The notes: generated by a model not told the origin, from the letters alone. DNA of 64,000 nt from Caenimonas sedimenti (GCF_007833165.1 NZ_VOBQ01000021.1:62001-126000); one strand, 5' to 3'; numbered from the stretch's first letter, positions 23,436 to 32,288 are shown. Numbers and translations are program-made.

Positions 23436-25700
23436 ATGGCCGACACCTTCGCCTTCGCCTTACAGGACGCGATCGAGGAGATCGCGCGCCACCCTGCGGT
23501 GCGAGCGGTCGGCTCGTGCGAGCAGGTCGAGGGCGGCGTCGTTGTGCCCGCGCAGGTGTCGGTGAACCTGCCCAGTCGTGCGCGTGACGGGGTATCCGCC
23601 ACCGGCGTGCGCGAGGTGGAACAGGTACTTTTCAAGTTCCCGCGCGAGTATCCGCTGAAGGGGCCGTGGCTGTACCTGCGGGAGGATTTCCCCACGGACA
23701 TGCCGCACATCAACCCGCACACGCGGGGCAGCTTTGTACCGCCTTGCGTCTATGAAGGGACATTGAACGACCTTGTCCAGACCGACGGCATCGTGGCTGT
23801 GGTCGACCAGCTGGTCACCTGGTTGGAGCGCGCGGCGTCCGGTCAGCTGATGAATCTCGACCAGGGCTGGGAGCCCACGCGACGGGGGGAGGCGCACGCC
23901 ACCCTGGAGTTCGATGCCGACGCGATGGTGCGCGCGTTGCCCCAGGACGGCCTGCCCACGGTGTATGGCGGAACATTTGCGCAGTCCGGCAAAGGCGTGT
24001 TCATGGGCGTGCAGATCGGGCAAACCGACACGCACGGATTTCGGTCTGAGCTGATCACTGGAATCAGCGGACGGCGGATATTTCGCGGCCGGCTCTCGGT
24101 GGTGGTGGCGATGGCGGCCTGGCAAGAGGGCAAGGGCCGCGTCGACGACGTCTACCGGCCCGACATGGTCGTCGATATTCCTTCGCTCGCTCAGCGAGCG
24201 GTCGAGACGGGGATCGACGGTACAGCCCTGATCGGCAAGCTCGAGTCCTTGCTCCTGCAGGCCAATCTGGCGGCGCAGGTCAAGGCGCCGTGGCCCTGGG
24301 TCGGGGACTTCCTGGTCGCCGTCGTGCTTGCCGTGAAGCGCCCTGTCGCCCTGTTGCGAAGCGGTCGCGACATCGAGTTCGTCCCGTATGTCGTGCGGAT
24401 CCCGCGCGACGAGACCGGCCCCGCCCTGGCAAAGGCGCGCGTGGAAGCGGCTTTCCATCTGCACGGCGCGAATGCGCAGCTCCTGGCGCGCACGTCGGGC
24501 TACGAGACCGTCGACCTGGACCATGCGCTGGCCTTCATCGGATGCGGCAGCCTCGGCTCCAAGATTTCGCTGCATCTGGGCCGCGCGGGGTTCGGCAACC
24601 AACTCCTCGTGGACAACGAGGCCTTGGTCGGCCATAACCTGGCGCGGCATGCATCCTACGGCGGCACGTGCTCGAACAAGGCCGAGAACCTGGCCACCAC
24701 CCTCCGTTCACTGGGCCATGCCGGCGCGAGGGCGGCGCCGGTTGACGCGGCAGCGCTTTTCACCACCGGCACCGACTTCGCTGAGCTCCTCCCGCCTGGA
24801 AAGCGGTTGATCCTGGATTCGACGGCCTCGCCTCAAGTCGCGGCAGCGGCAACCCACAGTCCCTACCTGACTCCGGAAGTGGGACGGCTGGCCCGCGCTC
24901 AAATCTACAACCGCGGGGGCGTGGCGGTTCTGCTGCTCGAAGGCGACAAGCGCACACCGCGGTGCGATGACCTGACCGCAGAGCTCTTCCGCCGCTGCCG
25001 CAGCAATCCGGGCTTGCGCGGGCAGATCAAGGGAAACGCGGCCGATCTGACGCAGGTCATGATCGGCGACAACTGCCGCTCGCTCACCATGCAGATGGCC
25101 GACAGCATGGTGTCGCGGGCCGCAGCCGCCATGGCGATGCAGGTCGAGCAATGGCTCGTCCAGGGCATTCCTGATGCTGGATTCCTGTGCGTCGGATATC
25201 AAGACGCGGCTGGCATTGGTTTCAGTTGGGCAACCAACGCCGTTCTGCCAAGCCTGGAGCTGATCGCCGCGAACGACCCGTCTTGGCGTGTTCGGGTGGC
25301 ATCGACGGTGACCAAGCGCATCGCGCAAGACGTTCAGAAGTGGGGCCCTGTCGAGACGGGGGGCGCGGTACTCGGACATATCGACACCCACGCCCGCACG
25401 ATCGTGGTCGCGGACATCGTGGACGCGCCGCCTGACAGCATCAGGCAGCGCGACCGGTTCGTCCTGGGCACTCAAGGTCTTCAGGATGCGGTCCTCCAGG
25501 CAAACACCGAGAGCCTCCACTATCTGCGCTTCATCGGGACCTGGCACAGCCACCCGGCCGGAGGGCCGCATTCCCAGATCGACAAGGACACGTTGGCGGC
25601 CATCTCGCGGTTTGCTCCTGGCCTGCCGGTGGTGTCACTGGTGTGGCGGCCCGAGGGCTTCGCATGCGAGGTGCGTGTCGACCAGGGGAGGTCTTCATGA
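23436..25700 (+). CDS. E2-E1-JAB triple fusion (ubiquitin-like conjugation and deconjugation enzyme)
   Basis: One 754-residue protein carrying three activities. An E2-like domain (about 1-135) has HINPHTRGSFVPPCV with candidate catalytic C104. A linker domain (about 150-345) follows. An E1/ThiF-like adenylation domain (about 360-600) has FIGCGSLGSK as nucleotide loop (369-374), D393 in LLVDNEALVGHNLARH, and candidate Cys residues C510 and C547. A C-terminal JAB isopeptidase (about 630-754) has E640 in VETGG and HSHP at 704-707, then S713 and D716. Type II CBASS splits these into Cap2 and Cap3. The JAMM spacing (H706-x6-S-x2-D) is one residue shorter than usual. Confidence 0.88.
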   Translation: MADTFAFALQDAIEEIARHPAVRAVGSCEQVEGGVVVPAQVSVNLPSRARDGVSATGVREVEQVLFKFPREYPLKGPWLYLREDFPTDMPHINPHTRGSFVPPCVYEGTLNDLVQTDGIVAVVDQLVTWLERAASGQLMNLDQGWEPTRRGEAHATLEFDADAMVRALPQDGLPTVYGGTFAQSGKGVFMGVQIGQTDTHGFRSELITGISGRRIFRGRLSVVVAMAAWQEGKGRVDDVYRPDMVVDIPSLAQRAVETGIDGTALIGKLESLLLQANLAAQVKAPWPWVGDFLVAVVLAVKRPVALLRSGRDIEFVPYVVRIPRDETGPALAKARVEAAFHLHGANAQLLARTSGYETVDLDHALAFIGCGSLGSKISLHLGRAGFGNQLLVDNEALVGHNLARHASYGGTCSNKAENLATTLRSLGHAGARAAPVDAAALFTTGTDFAELLPPGKRLILDSTASPQVAAAATHSPYLTPEVGRLARAQIYNRGGVAVLLLEGDKRTPRCDDLTAELFRRCRSNPGLRGQIKGNAADLTQVMIGDNCRSLTMQMADSMVSRAAAAMAMQVEQWLVQGIPDAGFLCVGYQDAAGIGFSWATNAVLPSLELIAANDPSWRVRVASTVTKRIAQDVQKWGPVETGGAVLGHIDTHARTIVVADIVDAPPDSIRQRDRFVLGTQGLQDAVLQANTESLHYLRFIGTWHSHPAGGPHSQIDKDTLAAISRFAPGLPVVSLVWRPEGFACEVRVDQGRSS

Positions 25701-26509
25701 AACTGGAAATCTTCGACGTGGGGCACGGCGCTTGCGCGCTCCTGAGCGCCGCTGGCTATCACGTGATGATCGACTGCGCATCCAGCGTGGATCTCGGGTT
25801 CGACCCTGGAGGGCTGCTGGTTTCGCGTGGGATCACGACGCTGGATCTGCTGATCGTGACCAACTACGACGAGGACCACGTCAGGGGCCTGCCGAAGCTC
25901 CTGCAGAAGGTGGACGTCGACCGGATTCGTCGCAACAGGAAGGTGACACCCGACACGATCGACGAGTTGAAGGGGTTGGAGCCCGGCCCCGGCATCGCCG
26001 CCTTGATCGACATGGCGAAGGAGTACACGGTGTCGGTCAACCACCTGGAGATCCCGGACGTCACCATCCGTACCTTCAGCCACGCCTACCCCGACTTCGA
26101 GGACGAGAACAATCTCAGCTTGGTCACCGTGCTGGAACTCGGCGCCGCGGTCTTCGTGTTCCCTGGTGACATGGAGTGCGACGGGTGGGAAGCCTTGCTG
26201 GATGCCGAGCCCGACCTGTGCGGCCTTTTGAAGCGGGCGTCGGTGTATGTGGCGTCGCATCACGGGCGAGTCAGTGGCATCTGCGAGCGCATTTTTGACG
26301 AAGTGGGTTGCAGTCCTCATCTGGTGGTCATTTCGGACAAGGGCTATTTGTACGACACACAGGAGACCGTGCCGTACTACCGAACCAAGGCGGGGGGGTG
26401 GACCTTCCGCAATACCGACCGTTGGGTTCTGACGACGCGAAGCGACGGAATGATCGAGTTCGAAGTCGGCCGAAACCCGAATGGGCGGTGGTACCTGGTC
26501 GCGCGATGA
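25697..26509 (+). CDS. Second MBL-fold hydrolase with an altered first metal ligand
   Basis: 270 residues starting MKLEIFDVGHGACALL, the usual beginning of ComEC-like MBL proteins. The metal motif reads TNYDEDHVRG: N56 stands where the first His normally lies, while D58, D60 and H61 are kept. Later ligands are present (VFPGDMECDG, VASHHGRVSG). It may bind one metal or use an unusual site. The ATG overlaps the stop of the E2-E1-JAB gene (ATGA). Having two MBL proteins on either side of a conjugation enzyme suggests linked roles, but no substrate can be named. Confidence 0.8.
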   Translation: MKLEIFDVGHGACALLSAAGYHVMIDCASSVDLGFDPGGLLVSRGITTLDLLIVTNYDEDHVRGLPKLLQKVDVDRIRRNRKVTPDTIDELKGLEPGPGIAALIDMAKEYTVSVNHLEIPDVTIRTFSHAYPDFEDENNLSLVTVLELGAAVFVFPGDMECDGWEALLDAEPDLCGLLKRASVYVASHHGRVSGICERIFDEVGCSPHLVVISDKGYLYDTQETVPYYRTKAGGWTFRNTDRWVLTTRSDGMIEFEVGRNPNGRWYLVAR

Positions 26510-26541
26510 ACAGGCAAGGCGCACACACCTGAAAGGCAACC

Positions 26542-27201
26542 ATGAAAGAGTTCCCCTTCGACCCCTACGACTTCTTCGGCTATCTGGCCACGGGACTGCT
26601 CGCGCTTTTCGCGCTCCAGATCATCATCGGGGTGCCTGAAATCTTGGGCAAGGACCTCAAGGCGTTGGAGATTGCCGCAGTGACCTTGGCTGCTTATGTG
26701 GTGGGCCAAATCTTGGCGACGCCCGCCAAGTTCTTCCTCGAGGACCTTCTTGCCAGGGCGATCCTGAAGGCGCCCAGCATGAATCTCATGCGTGCTCGGC
26801 GCCCGTGGTACGGCTACGTGTTCTACCAGTACTGCACGCCACTCGCGCCGTCCGCGCGCGAAAGGGTTCTGGCGAAGGTCAAGCAGGAAGCGACAAAGAC
26901 CCTCGGCGGAGAAGACCTCTTCGTGCACGTGCGCTTTCGCGAGTATGTCTGCACGAACGAGAAGCTGATCGCGCGCATCAACGCCTTCTTGAACAAGTAC
27001 GGGTTCGCGCGAAACCTCTCCTTCGCGTGCCTCGCCGCCGGGATCGCCATTCTGGCGACCCGGCCGATGGACTGGAATGATGTCACTGTGCGCTACGGCG
27101 TTCTGGCGCTCGCCGCTGGGATCGGTCTCTTGTTCAGGTTCTTGAAGTTCTACCGCCAGTACACGTACGAGCTATTCAACGTCTACGCCGGTCGCCCGTA
27201 G
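26542..27201 (+). CDS. Four-helix membrane protein of the conjugation operon
   Basis: 219 residues with hydrophobic segments near 11-30, 40-62, 152-170 and 180-198, a central soluble region (about 65-150) rich in Arg and aromatic residues, and a C-terminus ending NVYAGRP. No family recognised. In a defence operon such a protein could be a membrane effector or an anchor for soluble partners; this is inference. It follows the second MBL gene by 32 bp, with AAAGGCAACC before the ATG. Confidence 0.72.
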   Translation: MKEFPFDPYDFFGYLATGLLALFALQIIIGVPEILGKDLKALEIAAVTLAAYVVGQILATPAKFFLEDLLARAILKAPSMNLMRARRPWYGYVFYQYCTPLAPSARERVLAKVKQEATKTLGGEDLFVHVRFREYVCTNEKLIARINAFLNKYGFARNLSFACLAAGIAILATRPMDWNDVTVRYGVLALAAGIGLLFRFLKFYRQYTYELFNVYAGRP

Positions 27202-27230
27202 CCGCATCAAAAAAAAACCAAGGAGTGCCC

Positions 27231-28157
27231 ATGCCCGGTGCCTATGCACATCTTTCCGTCGTCAACGACGCGCAGAAGCTTGCTGAATCGGCGGGCTTGC
27301 GCGACGACACGCTCTATCACCTCGGCGTCAACCTGAAGTTTGTCGAGCTCGGGGCCGTCAGTCCCGACTACCCCTACCTGGCGCTGAAGTCGGGCCAGAA
27401 GAAGTGGGCCGACAACATGCACTACACGAACACGGCCAAGCTGATGCAGGCTGCGGTGGCGGCGATTCCGCGCCTGCCGCAGCAGGATCAGGGCCGCGCG
27501 ACCGCCTGGCTGTTGGGGTTCGCCGCCCACATCGCGACCGACATGACGATCCACCCAGTGGTGGAACTTCGGGTTGGACCCTACCAAGGCAACGAGTCGG
27601 AGCACCGGCGCTGCGAGATGCACCAGGACGCCTTCATCTTCCCGCGCGTGATGGACGTGGGCGAGACCGGCCTGAGCGAACACCTGGCCAGCGGCATCGC
27701 CACCTGCCACGCGTTCGACGACAAAGACGCGCTGGATTTCGCTGTGCGGCAGGTGTGGATGGAGATGCTGGAGGCAGCCTATCCCGACCAAGGCGCGGCG
27801 CAGGACGCGTCGCCTGATGCTTGGCACAGCGGTTTTCGTGGCGTGCTCAAGGCGATGGCGGGAATCAACCATCTATTCCCGATCGCCCGGCACGTGAGCA
27901 CCAAGCTCAACCTGACCTACCCCACCGAGGCCGAGATCGACGACAGCTTCATCTCGCAACTGAGGACGCCGGAAGGTCCGATGGACTACGAAGCGATTTA
28001 CGAGCGCGCCCACGCGAATGTGTTGATGGTCTGGAAGGGCCTGGACGATGCGCTGGAGCAGGGCGGCTCCGACGCCCTGGACCGCCTTGAGAACTGGAAC
28101 CTCGACACCGGCCGCAGCGTCCGGACCGGCAAACTCGTCTTCTGGGCCGAAGCATGA
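27231..28157 (+). CDS. Zinc-dependent phospholipase-C-like protein
   Basis: About 308 residues starting MPGAYAHLSVVNDAQ. Zn_dep_PLPC-type features: N-terminal AHLSVV, LGVNLKFVELGAVSPDYPYL, LLGFAAHIATDMTIHPVV and the later MHQDAF and GINHLF. The family hydrolyses phospholipids or related phosphodiesters using three zinc ions. No signal peptide is visible, so it would act from the cytoplasm, consistent with a self-directed effector. The start is set at 27231 by AAGGAG 7 bp upstream. It overlaps the lipoprotein gene by 4 bp. Confidence 0.75.
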   Translation: MPGAYAHLSVVNDAQKLAESAGLRDDTLYHLGVNLKFVELGAVSPDYPYLALKSGQKKWADNMHYTNTAKLMQAAVAAIPRLPQQDQGRATAWLLGFAAHIATDMTIHPVVELRVGPYQGNESEHRRCEMHQDAFIFPRVMDVGETGLSEHLASGIATCHAFDDKDALDFAVRQVWMEMLEAAYPDQGAAQDASPDAWHSGFRGVLKAMAGINHLFPIARHVSTKLNLTYPTEAEIDDSFISQLRTPEGPMDYEAIYERAHANVLMVWKGLDDALEQGGSDALDRLENWNLDTGRSVRTGKLVFWAEA

Positions 28158-28570
28158 AACGCAAGATCCACCTGCTCGTTTACCTCGCCCTGGCATCGCT
28201 GGTGGGGGCATGCGCGCTACGTCCGAGCGAGCGCGAGATGAACTACCTGGCCTCGGCCCTGACCAAGGTGTCGGCGGGCGTAGACGCCACGGTGCGGTTT
28301 CGCCCACCGCCGGCAGGAGCCTCGGAAGCCGAGGTGTTGCAGATGTCGACAGCACATGACCCGGGCTTGCTCAAGCCGTTTGCTGACTACACCGTGCGAG
28401 TGCAGCGGTCCGGTCGCGCCTCGGCAGTGCTGGTGTGCGACCGCGGCGGTAGCACGGCACTGTTAGAAGACGCGGGCTGCACCGCCAAGCTGGACGAGCA
28501 CCGCTGGTCGGCCAGCACGCCGCAGCGCTGCGAATTCACGCTGGATCTGAGCACGGTCTGCGGACGTTGA
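28154..28570 (+). CDS. Small lipoprotein of the conjugation operon
   Basis: 138 residues with a lipoprotein signal: MKRKIHLLVYLALASLVGAC, lipobox LVGAC with C20 as the lipidated residue. The mature part is a small beta-rich domain with three further Cys (VCDRGG, DAGCTA, RCEFTLDL) that could form a disulfide pair, ending TVCGR. No family recognised. Its overlap with the phospholipase gene (ATGA) suggests a fixed ratio, for example as an immunity or tether protein (inference). Confidence 0.75.
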   Translation: MKRKIHLLVYLALASLVGACALRPSEREMNYLASALTKVSAGVDATVRFRPPPAGASEAEVLQMSTAHDPGLLKPFADYTVRVQRSGRASAVLVCDRGGSTALLEDAGCTAKLDEHRWSASTPQRCEFTLDLSTVCGR

Positions 28571-28590
28571 ATTGAGGAAGGGAGAGCCAC

Positions 28591-30069
28591 ATGCCCAAGA
28601 ACATCGTCATCTTCTCGGACGGCACTGGCCAGGCTGGTGGCCTGAAGCCGGACCAGAACCTCAGCAACATCTACAAGCTCTATCGCGCTTGCCGCTCCGA
28701 CCACGAGAGCGACATCGACCCCGCGCAGCAGGTGGCGTTCTATGACGCTGGCCTCGGCACTGAAGCGGACGGCGGACCCATTCCGTTCAAGCCATTGCAG
28801 ACGATCCGAAAGCTCTACGCAGGTGCCACAGGGACGGGCCTAATGCGCAACGTGGCCGATTGCTATGGAGCAATCGTGAAGCACTACGAGCCGGGCGACC
28901 GCATCTACCTGTTCGGGTTCAGCCGCGGCGCCTACACCGCGCGCTGCGTGGGTGGTGTCCTGGGTCTGTGCGGCGTGCCCTCGCGCGGGCTGGACGGGGG
29001 CCCGGTTCCCCGCTATGGCGAGGCGCTACGCAAGATCGCTGATGAGGCGGTCCAAAAGATCTACGAGCACGGAGCAGGGCGGGGCAAGGATGAGCACACC
29101 CTGCAGCGCAAGGAAAAGGCACGTCGCTTCCGCGATAAATACGCCAGCAACGATTCGGACGGCAACGCCAACGTGGTTCCGTATTTCATCGGCGTTTTTG
29201 ACACCGTCGCCTCCCTTGGGGCGCCGCTGCCGCGCCGCCTACTTATGCTGGCGGGTTTGGCCTCCGTGACGGCAGTCGGAGCGTACATCGCCGCCAGCAT
29301 CGGCACCGCGCTCTTCGGCTTGCCGACCAAAGTAACGACTTGGACGCTGCTGGGGCTGGGCGCCCTCATGATGGGCGTAGACCACATCCGGTCGCATTTC
29401 AAGTGGATCAGCGACTATCCACGGCACGGCAAGTTCGACTGGCACTTCAGCAAGTGGCGGTTCAAGTTCTACGACGAGAACCTGAACCCGCGTGTCCAGT
29501 TCGCCCGCCATGCTCTGGCGATTGACGAGACCCGGAAGGACTTCGACCGCGTTCGCTGGGCCTCGTTCAAGGACCGGCCGGAGCGCCCCGGGGAGCCGGA
29601 GTGGCTGCGCCAGGTCTGGTTTGCCGGCAACCATTCCGACATCGGCGGCAGCTACGCCCAGGACGAGTCGCGCCTCTCGGACATCGCCTTGGACTGGATG
29701 GTCCAACAGACCCAGGAGCCCTCGAACAAGCTACTCATTGACTTCAGCCGCCTCAAACTGTTCCCGGATCCCCTGGGCATGCAGCACTGCGAAGTGAATT
29801 CCATGCGCGATTCGGTTCTGACTTGGCTGCCTCGAGAGCGGCGTCCGGTCTGGTCGCAGAAGCTGCGGGAGATCAACCCCGAGGCGCCACTGCATCCCTC
29901 GGTGCTGGAGCGCTTCAACGCGGTCGATGGCGCGCCGTTCTACGGGCTGCAGACACGGTACCGCCCGGCGAACCTGACCTTCCACCACAAGGTGGCGGGG
30001 TTCTACGAAGTAGCACCGGGAGTCGCGGTCGCCGCCCTTAATATCGTGTCGCCAGAATCGGTGGCATAA
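28591..30069 (+). CDS. DUF2235 alpha/beta-hydrolase (phospholipase-effector-like)
   Basis: 492 residues starting MPKNIVIFSDGTGQ. The DUF2235 domain is clear: FSDGTGQAGG at the start, YDAGLGTEADGG, and the nucleophile elbow LFGFSRGAYTARCVGG (GxSxG), followed by YFIGVFDTVASLG and WFAGNHSDIGGSY, which bring the Asp and His. A hydrophobic pair of segments near 210-260 suggests membrane association. DUF2235 enzymes include type VI secretion phospholipase effectors (Tle1-like); no secretion genes occur here, so an intracellular membrane-damaging role is the better guess. Confidence 0.87.
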   Translation: MPKNIVIFSDGTGQAGGLKPDQNLSNIYKLYRACRSDHESDIDPAQQVAFYDAGLGTEADGGPIPFKPLQTIRKLYAGATGTGLMRNVADCYGAIVKHYEPGDRIYLFGFSRGAYTARCVGGVLGLCGVPSRGLDGGPVPRYGEALRKIADEAVQKIYEHGAGRGKDEHTLQRKEKARRFRDKYASNDSDGNANVVPYFIGVFDTVASLGAPLPRRLLMLAGLASVTAVGAYIAASIGTALFGLPTKVTTWTLLGLGALMMGVDHIRSHFKWISDYPRHGKFDWHFSKWRFKFYDENLNPRVQFARHALAIDETRKDFDRVRWASFKDRPERPGEPEWLRQVWFAGNHSDIGGSYAQDESRLSDIALDWMVQQTQEPSNKLLIDFSRLKLFPDPLGMQHCEVNSMRDSVLTWLPRERRPVWSQKLREINPEAPLHPSVLERFNAVDGAPFYGLQTRYRPANLTFHHKVAGFYEVAPGVAVAALNIVSPESVA

Positions 30070-30082
30070 GGAGGGAGAACCC

Positions 30083-30940
30083 GTGGCCCTCATCGAAGCA
30101 TGCGCCGCCATGGCGCTTCTCTATGCTCTGTTGTCCATCGTCGCATCGGCAGCGAAAGAAGCGGTCGAAACCTGGGTACAGAAACGCAAAGACGATTTCC
30201 GCGGCGCAATGCGTGACCTCCTGCAGGAAGAGGGCGCCAAGCGCTTCCTCGGGCATGCGCGCATCCGGGCGCTCACCTCCACCATCGGCCCGCCCGACCC
30301 GGACAACAAGAACCACTGGCCCAGCTACGTTGATCCCAAGGTGTTCGCGGTTGTCGCCGCCGACTTGGCCAAGGAGTTCCCCAATAGCCGCATCGGGGAA
30401 GTCGTCACTTGGGCGGCCACGACTAAGGACGAGGCTCTGGATGTGCTGCAGCAGGTCTACTCGGAACGCATGGAGCGTCTGAGCGGAAGCTTCAAGCGCC
30501 ACGCGCAGAAATCGCTCCTCCTCATCGGGCTGGTTGTGGCGGTCCTAGTTGATGCCGACACGATCCAGATGGCGCGCCGGCTAAGCAGCGATGCGCCGGC
30601 CCGCACGGCGTTGGCGCAGCTGTCGATGCAGGCCTCGACGCAGCAGGATCTGGAGCGGTCCTGCGGGGTCATAGCGAGCGACGATTCCCAAACCAAGTCG
30701 TCCAAATTGATCGCATGCGTGCAGACCCGCGCGCCAGACCTGCTCGGATGGAACGGGAGGAAGGTCGCAGAAATCGCGGCGACGGGGTGGCCGATGCTCC
30801 CGTTCGTGCTGCTCGGCAAGTTTTTCGGCTACGTGCTGACAGCGGTCGCCATCTCCCTGGGCGCCGCGTTCTGGTTCGACCTGATCAGCAAGGTCGCCAA
30901 CATCCGATCCACCAGCAAACCCAAAAGGGACGACCGATAA
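30083..30940 (+). CDS. Membrane protein, last gene of the conjugation operon
   Basis: 285 residues from a GTG start with AAGGAGGG upstream. Hydrophobic segments lie near 1-22, 146-162 and 228-265, with a cytoplasmic helical region (about 25-140) carrying acidic and basic patches and an exposed loop (170-220). It ends KPKRDDR. No family recognised. Its 13-bp spacing from the DUF2235 gene makes it part of the same transcript; a pairing in which it anchors or restrains the hydrolase is possible but unproven. Confidence 0.72.
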   Translation: MALIEACAAMALLYALLSIVASAAKEAVETWVQKRKDDFRGAMRDLLQEEGAKRFLGHARIRALTSTIGPPDPDNKNHWPSYVDPKVFAVVAADLAKEFPNSRIGEVVTWAATTKDEALDVLQQVYSERMERLSGSFKRHAQKSLLLIGLVVAVLVDADTIQMARRLSSDAPARTALAQLSMQASTQQDLERSCGVIASDDSQTKSSKLIACVQTRAPDLLGWNGRKVAEIAATGWPMLPFVLLGKFFGYVLTAVAISLGAAFWFDLISKVANIRSTSKPKRDDR

Positions 30941-31335
30941 CAAGGGACGCGTTTATTGCGCAGGCGGTTGATGACGATGCAGGGAGCAGTGCGTCCGACG
31001 ACAGCGTGAGAACGAATTTCGGCGGCCAAACTCAGTGCGAAACGGCCTTGGAACGATCCCAACAAGAGGAAGCCGTGCTTCGCCGGCCCGAAAACATCCC
31101 ACAAATGGATGAAAAGCGCAGGCGGCTTCCCAGTCAGAGGGGCATTTCCCTCGTTATTGCAGTATTCGGCCTGGGCGCGGCACTTGCGCCGGCCGCGCGC
31201 ACTGCAAGCGCGTGGGCGCGGCAACCAGAGCCTGGCATCGCATCATCGGACGGTCGACTCTTTGCATTGCTCGCGCATGCGTGGCTGCAGCGCGGCAGGC
31301 TTCCCTGGTCAACGACTTCCGCGCGCCGGCGCCGG
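30941..31335. other. Intergenic, no gene seen
   Basis: 395 bp between the conjugation operon and the convergent PIN-domain gene. The open frames here look like shadows. No obvious hairpin-T-run terminator was found. Probably the right border of the operon. Confidence 0.5.
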
Positions 31336-31926
31336 CTAGCGCTCTCGCATCCTGAAAACTGAGCTGCCAGAACCCGCAGGGGCGTCGATCTCCTGCGGGT
31401 TCGGCTCTCGGTGCAAGCGCGGATCCGAGGAATGGCTCTTGGAGACGATCTCGCTCCAGGTTTCATCGAAGGATGTGATGATTCCCTCGGCTTCAAGCTT
31501 GCGCAGATACGCCGCAGTGGTGATGAAGTGGGTGTTGGCGGAGTACTGCTCCAAGGTCCGCAACCGACCAAGCTTCTTGTCCTCGAAGATGACCAGTGCG
31601 GGCGCGTTGCCGACGGCCTCGTCGATGAAGTTCATGATGAAGTCGGCGATTGCGAGATCGCCGCGTCCTTTCCCGATCGGCAGGCCCCTTGCTGCCTTGT
31701 CGCGGTCGTCCACACACACCGAAGTGGCGACTCTCTTGATCCGAGCCGCGTGCTGCTCAAAGAAGGCCTGCAGTTCGGGGGCGCGGACGAGGATCTCGTT
31801 CACGACGCTTTCGATCATGACGACATCGGTATTCGATGGGGCGAGCAACAGCTCCAACTTCCCGGCCGCGGCCAACGTGTTGATAGGCCCCGCATCAGGG
31901 ACAACAATCTTGATGCGGTTGCTCAT
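31336..31926 (-). CDS. PIN-domain RNase toxin (VapC-like)
   Basis: 196 residues, longer than a standard VapC (about 130). It begins IKIVVPDAGPINTLAAAGKL with the first PIN aspartate (D11), has later acidic positions in GRGDLAIADF and VIFEDKKLGR, and ends in an extra basic/Pro-rich tail. PIN toxins cut RNA, often tRNA, using Mg2+ held by the acidic residues. Its ATG overlaps the antitoxin stop (ATGA). Antitoxin first, toxin second is the usual order. Confidence 0.78.
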   Translation of the reverse strand: MSNRIKIVVPDAGPINTLAAAGKLELLLAPSNTDVVMIESVVNEILVRAPELQAFFEQHAARIKRVATSVCVDDRDKAARGLPIGKGRGDLAIADFIMNFIDEAVGNAPALVIFEDKKLGRLRTLEQYSANTHFITTAAYLRKLEAEGIITSFDETWSEIVSKSHSSDPRLHREPNPQEIDAPAGSGSSVFRMRER

Positions 31927-32264
31927 GACGAAAGATGGATGTCTTTGATTTCGTCGAGCATCCGGTCTTCTTCCTCTTGACTTGCCCTGGGCGGGGGAAA
32001 GCCTGCCTGGCGCAGCATGGCGGTGAGCGTCGGATCGTCGACTCCGAGAAAGCTCTTGGCCCTGTGCCTCCCGATGCGGCCTACCGAATAGTCGAAGAGA
32101 GTTTGCAGGTTGCCGTTCATGCTTTCGCTGTCTTGCACGCCACTTTCGATGAGGTGCGCGAAGTAGCTCCGCACGAGGGCGTTGACAGAAGTGTTGCGCT
32201 TTGCCGCGATCACCTTCACCTCGCGAAGCATCGCGTCATCGATCCCGAAAGTAACGTTCGTCAT
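31923..32264 (-). CDS. Ribbon-helix-helix antitoxin (VapB-like)
   Basis: 113 residues starting MTNVTFGIDDAMLREVKVIA, an RHH DNA-binding strand-helix-helix (also NTSVNALVRSYFAHLIE), followed by a C-terminal part that should bind the PIN toxin. The start at 32264 is chosen for the AAAGGAG 6 bp upstream; an upstream ATG at 32285 is less likely. The perfect palindrome at 32289-32306 is the expected autorepression site. Confidence 0.8.
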   Translation of the reverse strand: MTNVTFGIDDAMLREVKVIAAKRNTSVNALVRSYFAHLIESGVQDSESMNGNLQTLFDYSVGRIGRHRAKSFLGVDDPTLTAMLRQAGFPPPRASQEEEDRMLDEIKDIHLSS

Positions 32265-32288
32265 GGCGGCTCCTTTGAGCGTCATATT

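Noticed and set aside
27209..27218. A-run near the phospholipase start as a terminator or slippage site
   Set aside because: No hairpin precedes it and the RBS follows directly; it looks like an ordinary leader.
28591..30069. Type VI secretion effector locus
   Set aside because: DUF2235 occurs in T6SS effectors, but there is no VgrG, PAAR, Hcp or immunity-type neighbour.
22251..30940. Type II CBASS
   Set aside because: E2-E1-JAB and a CapW-like regulator suggest it, but no CD-NTase catalytic motif (GS...DxD) is present in any gene of the operon.
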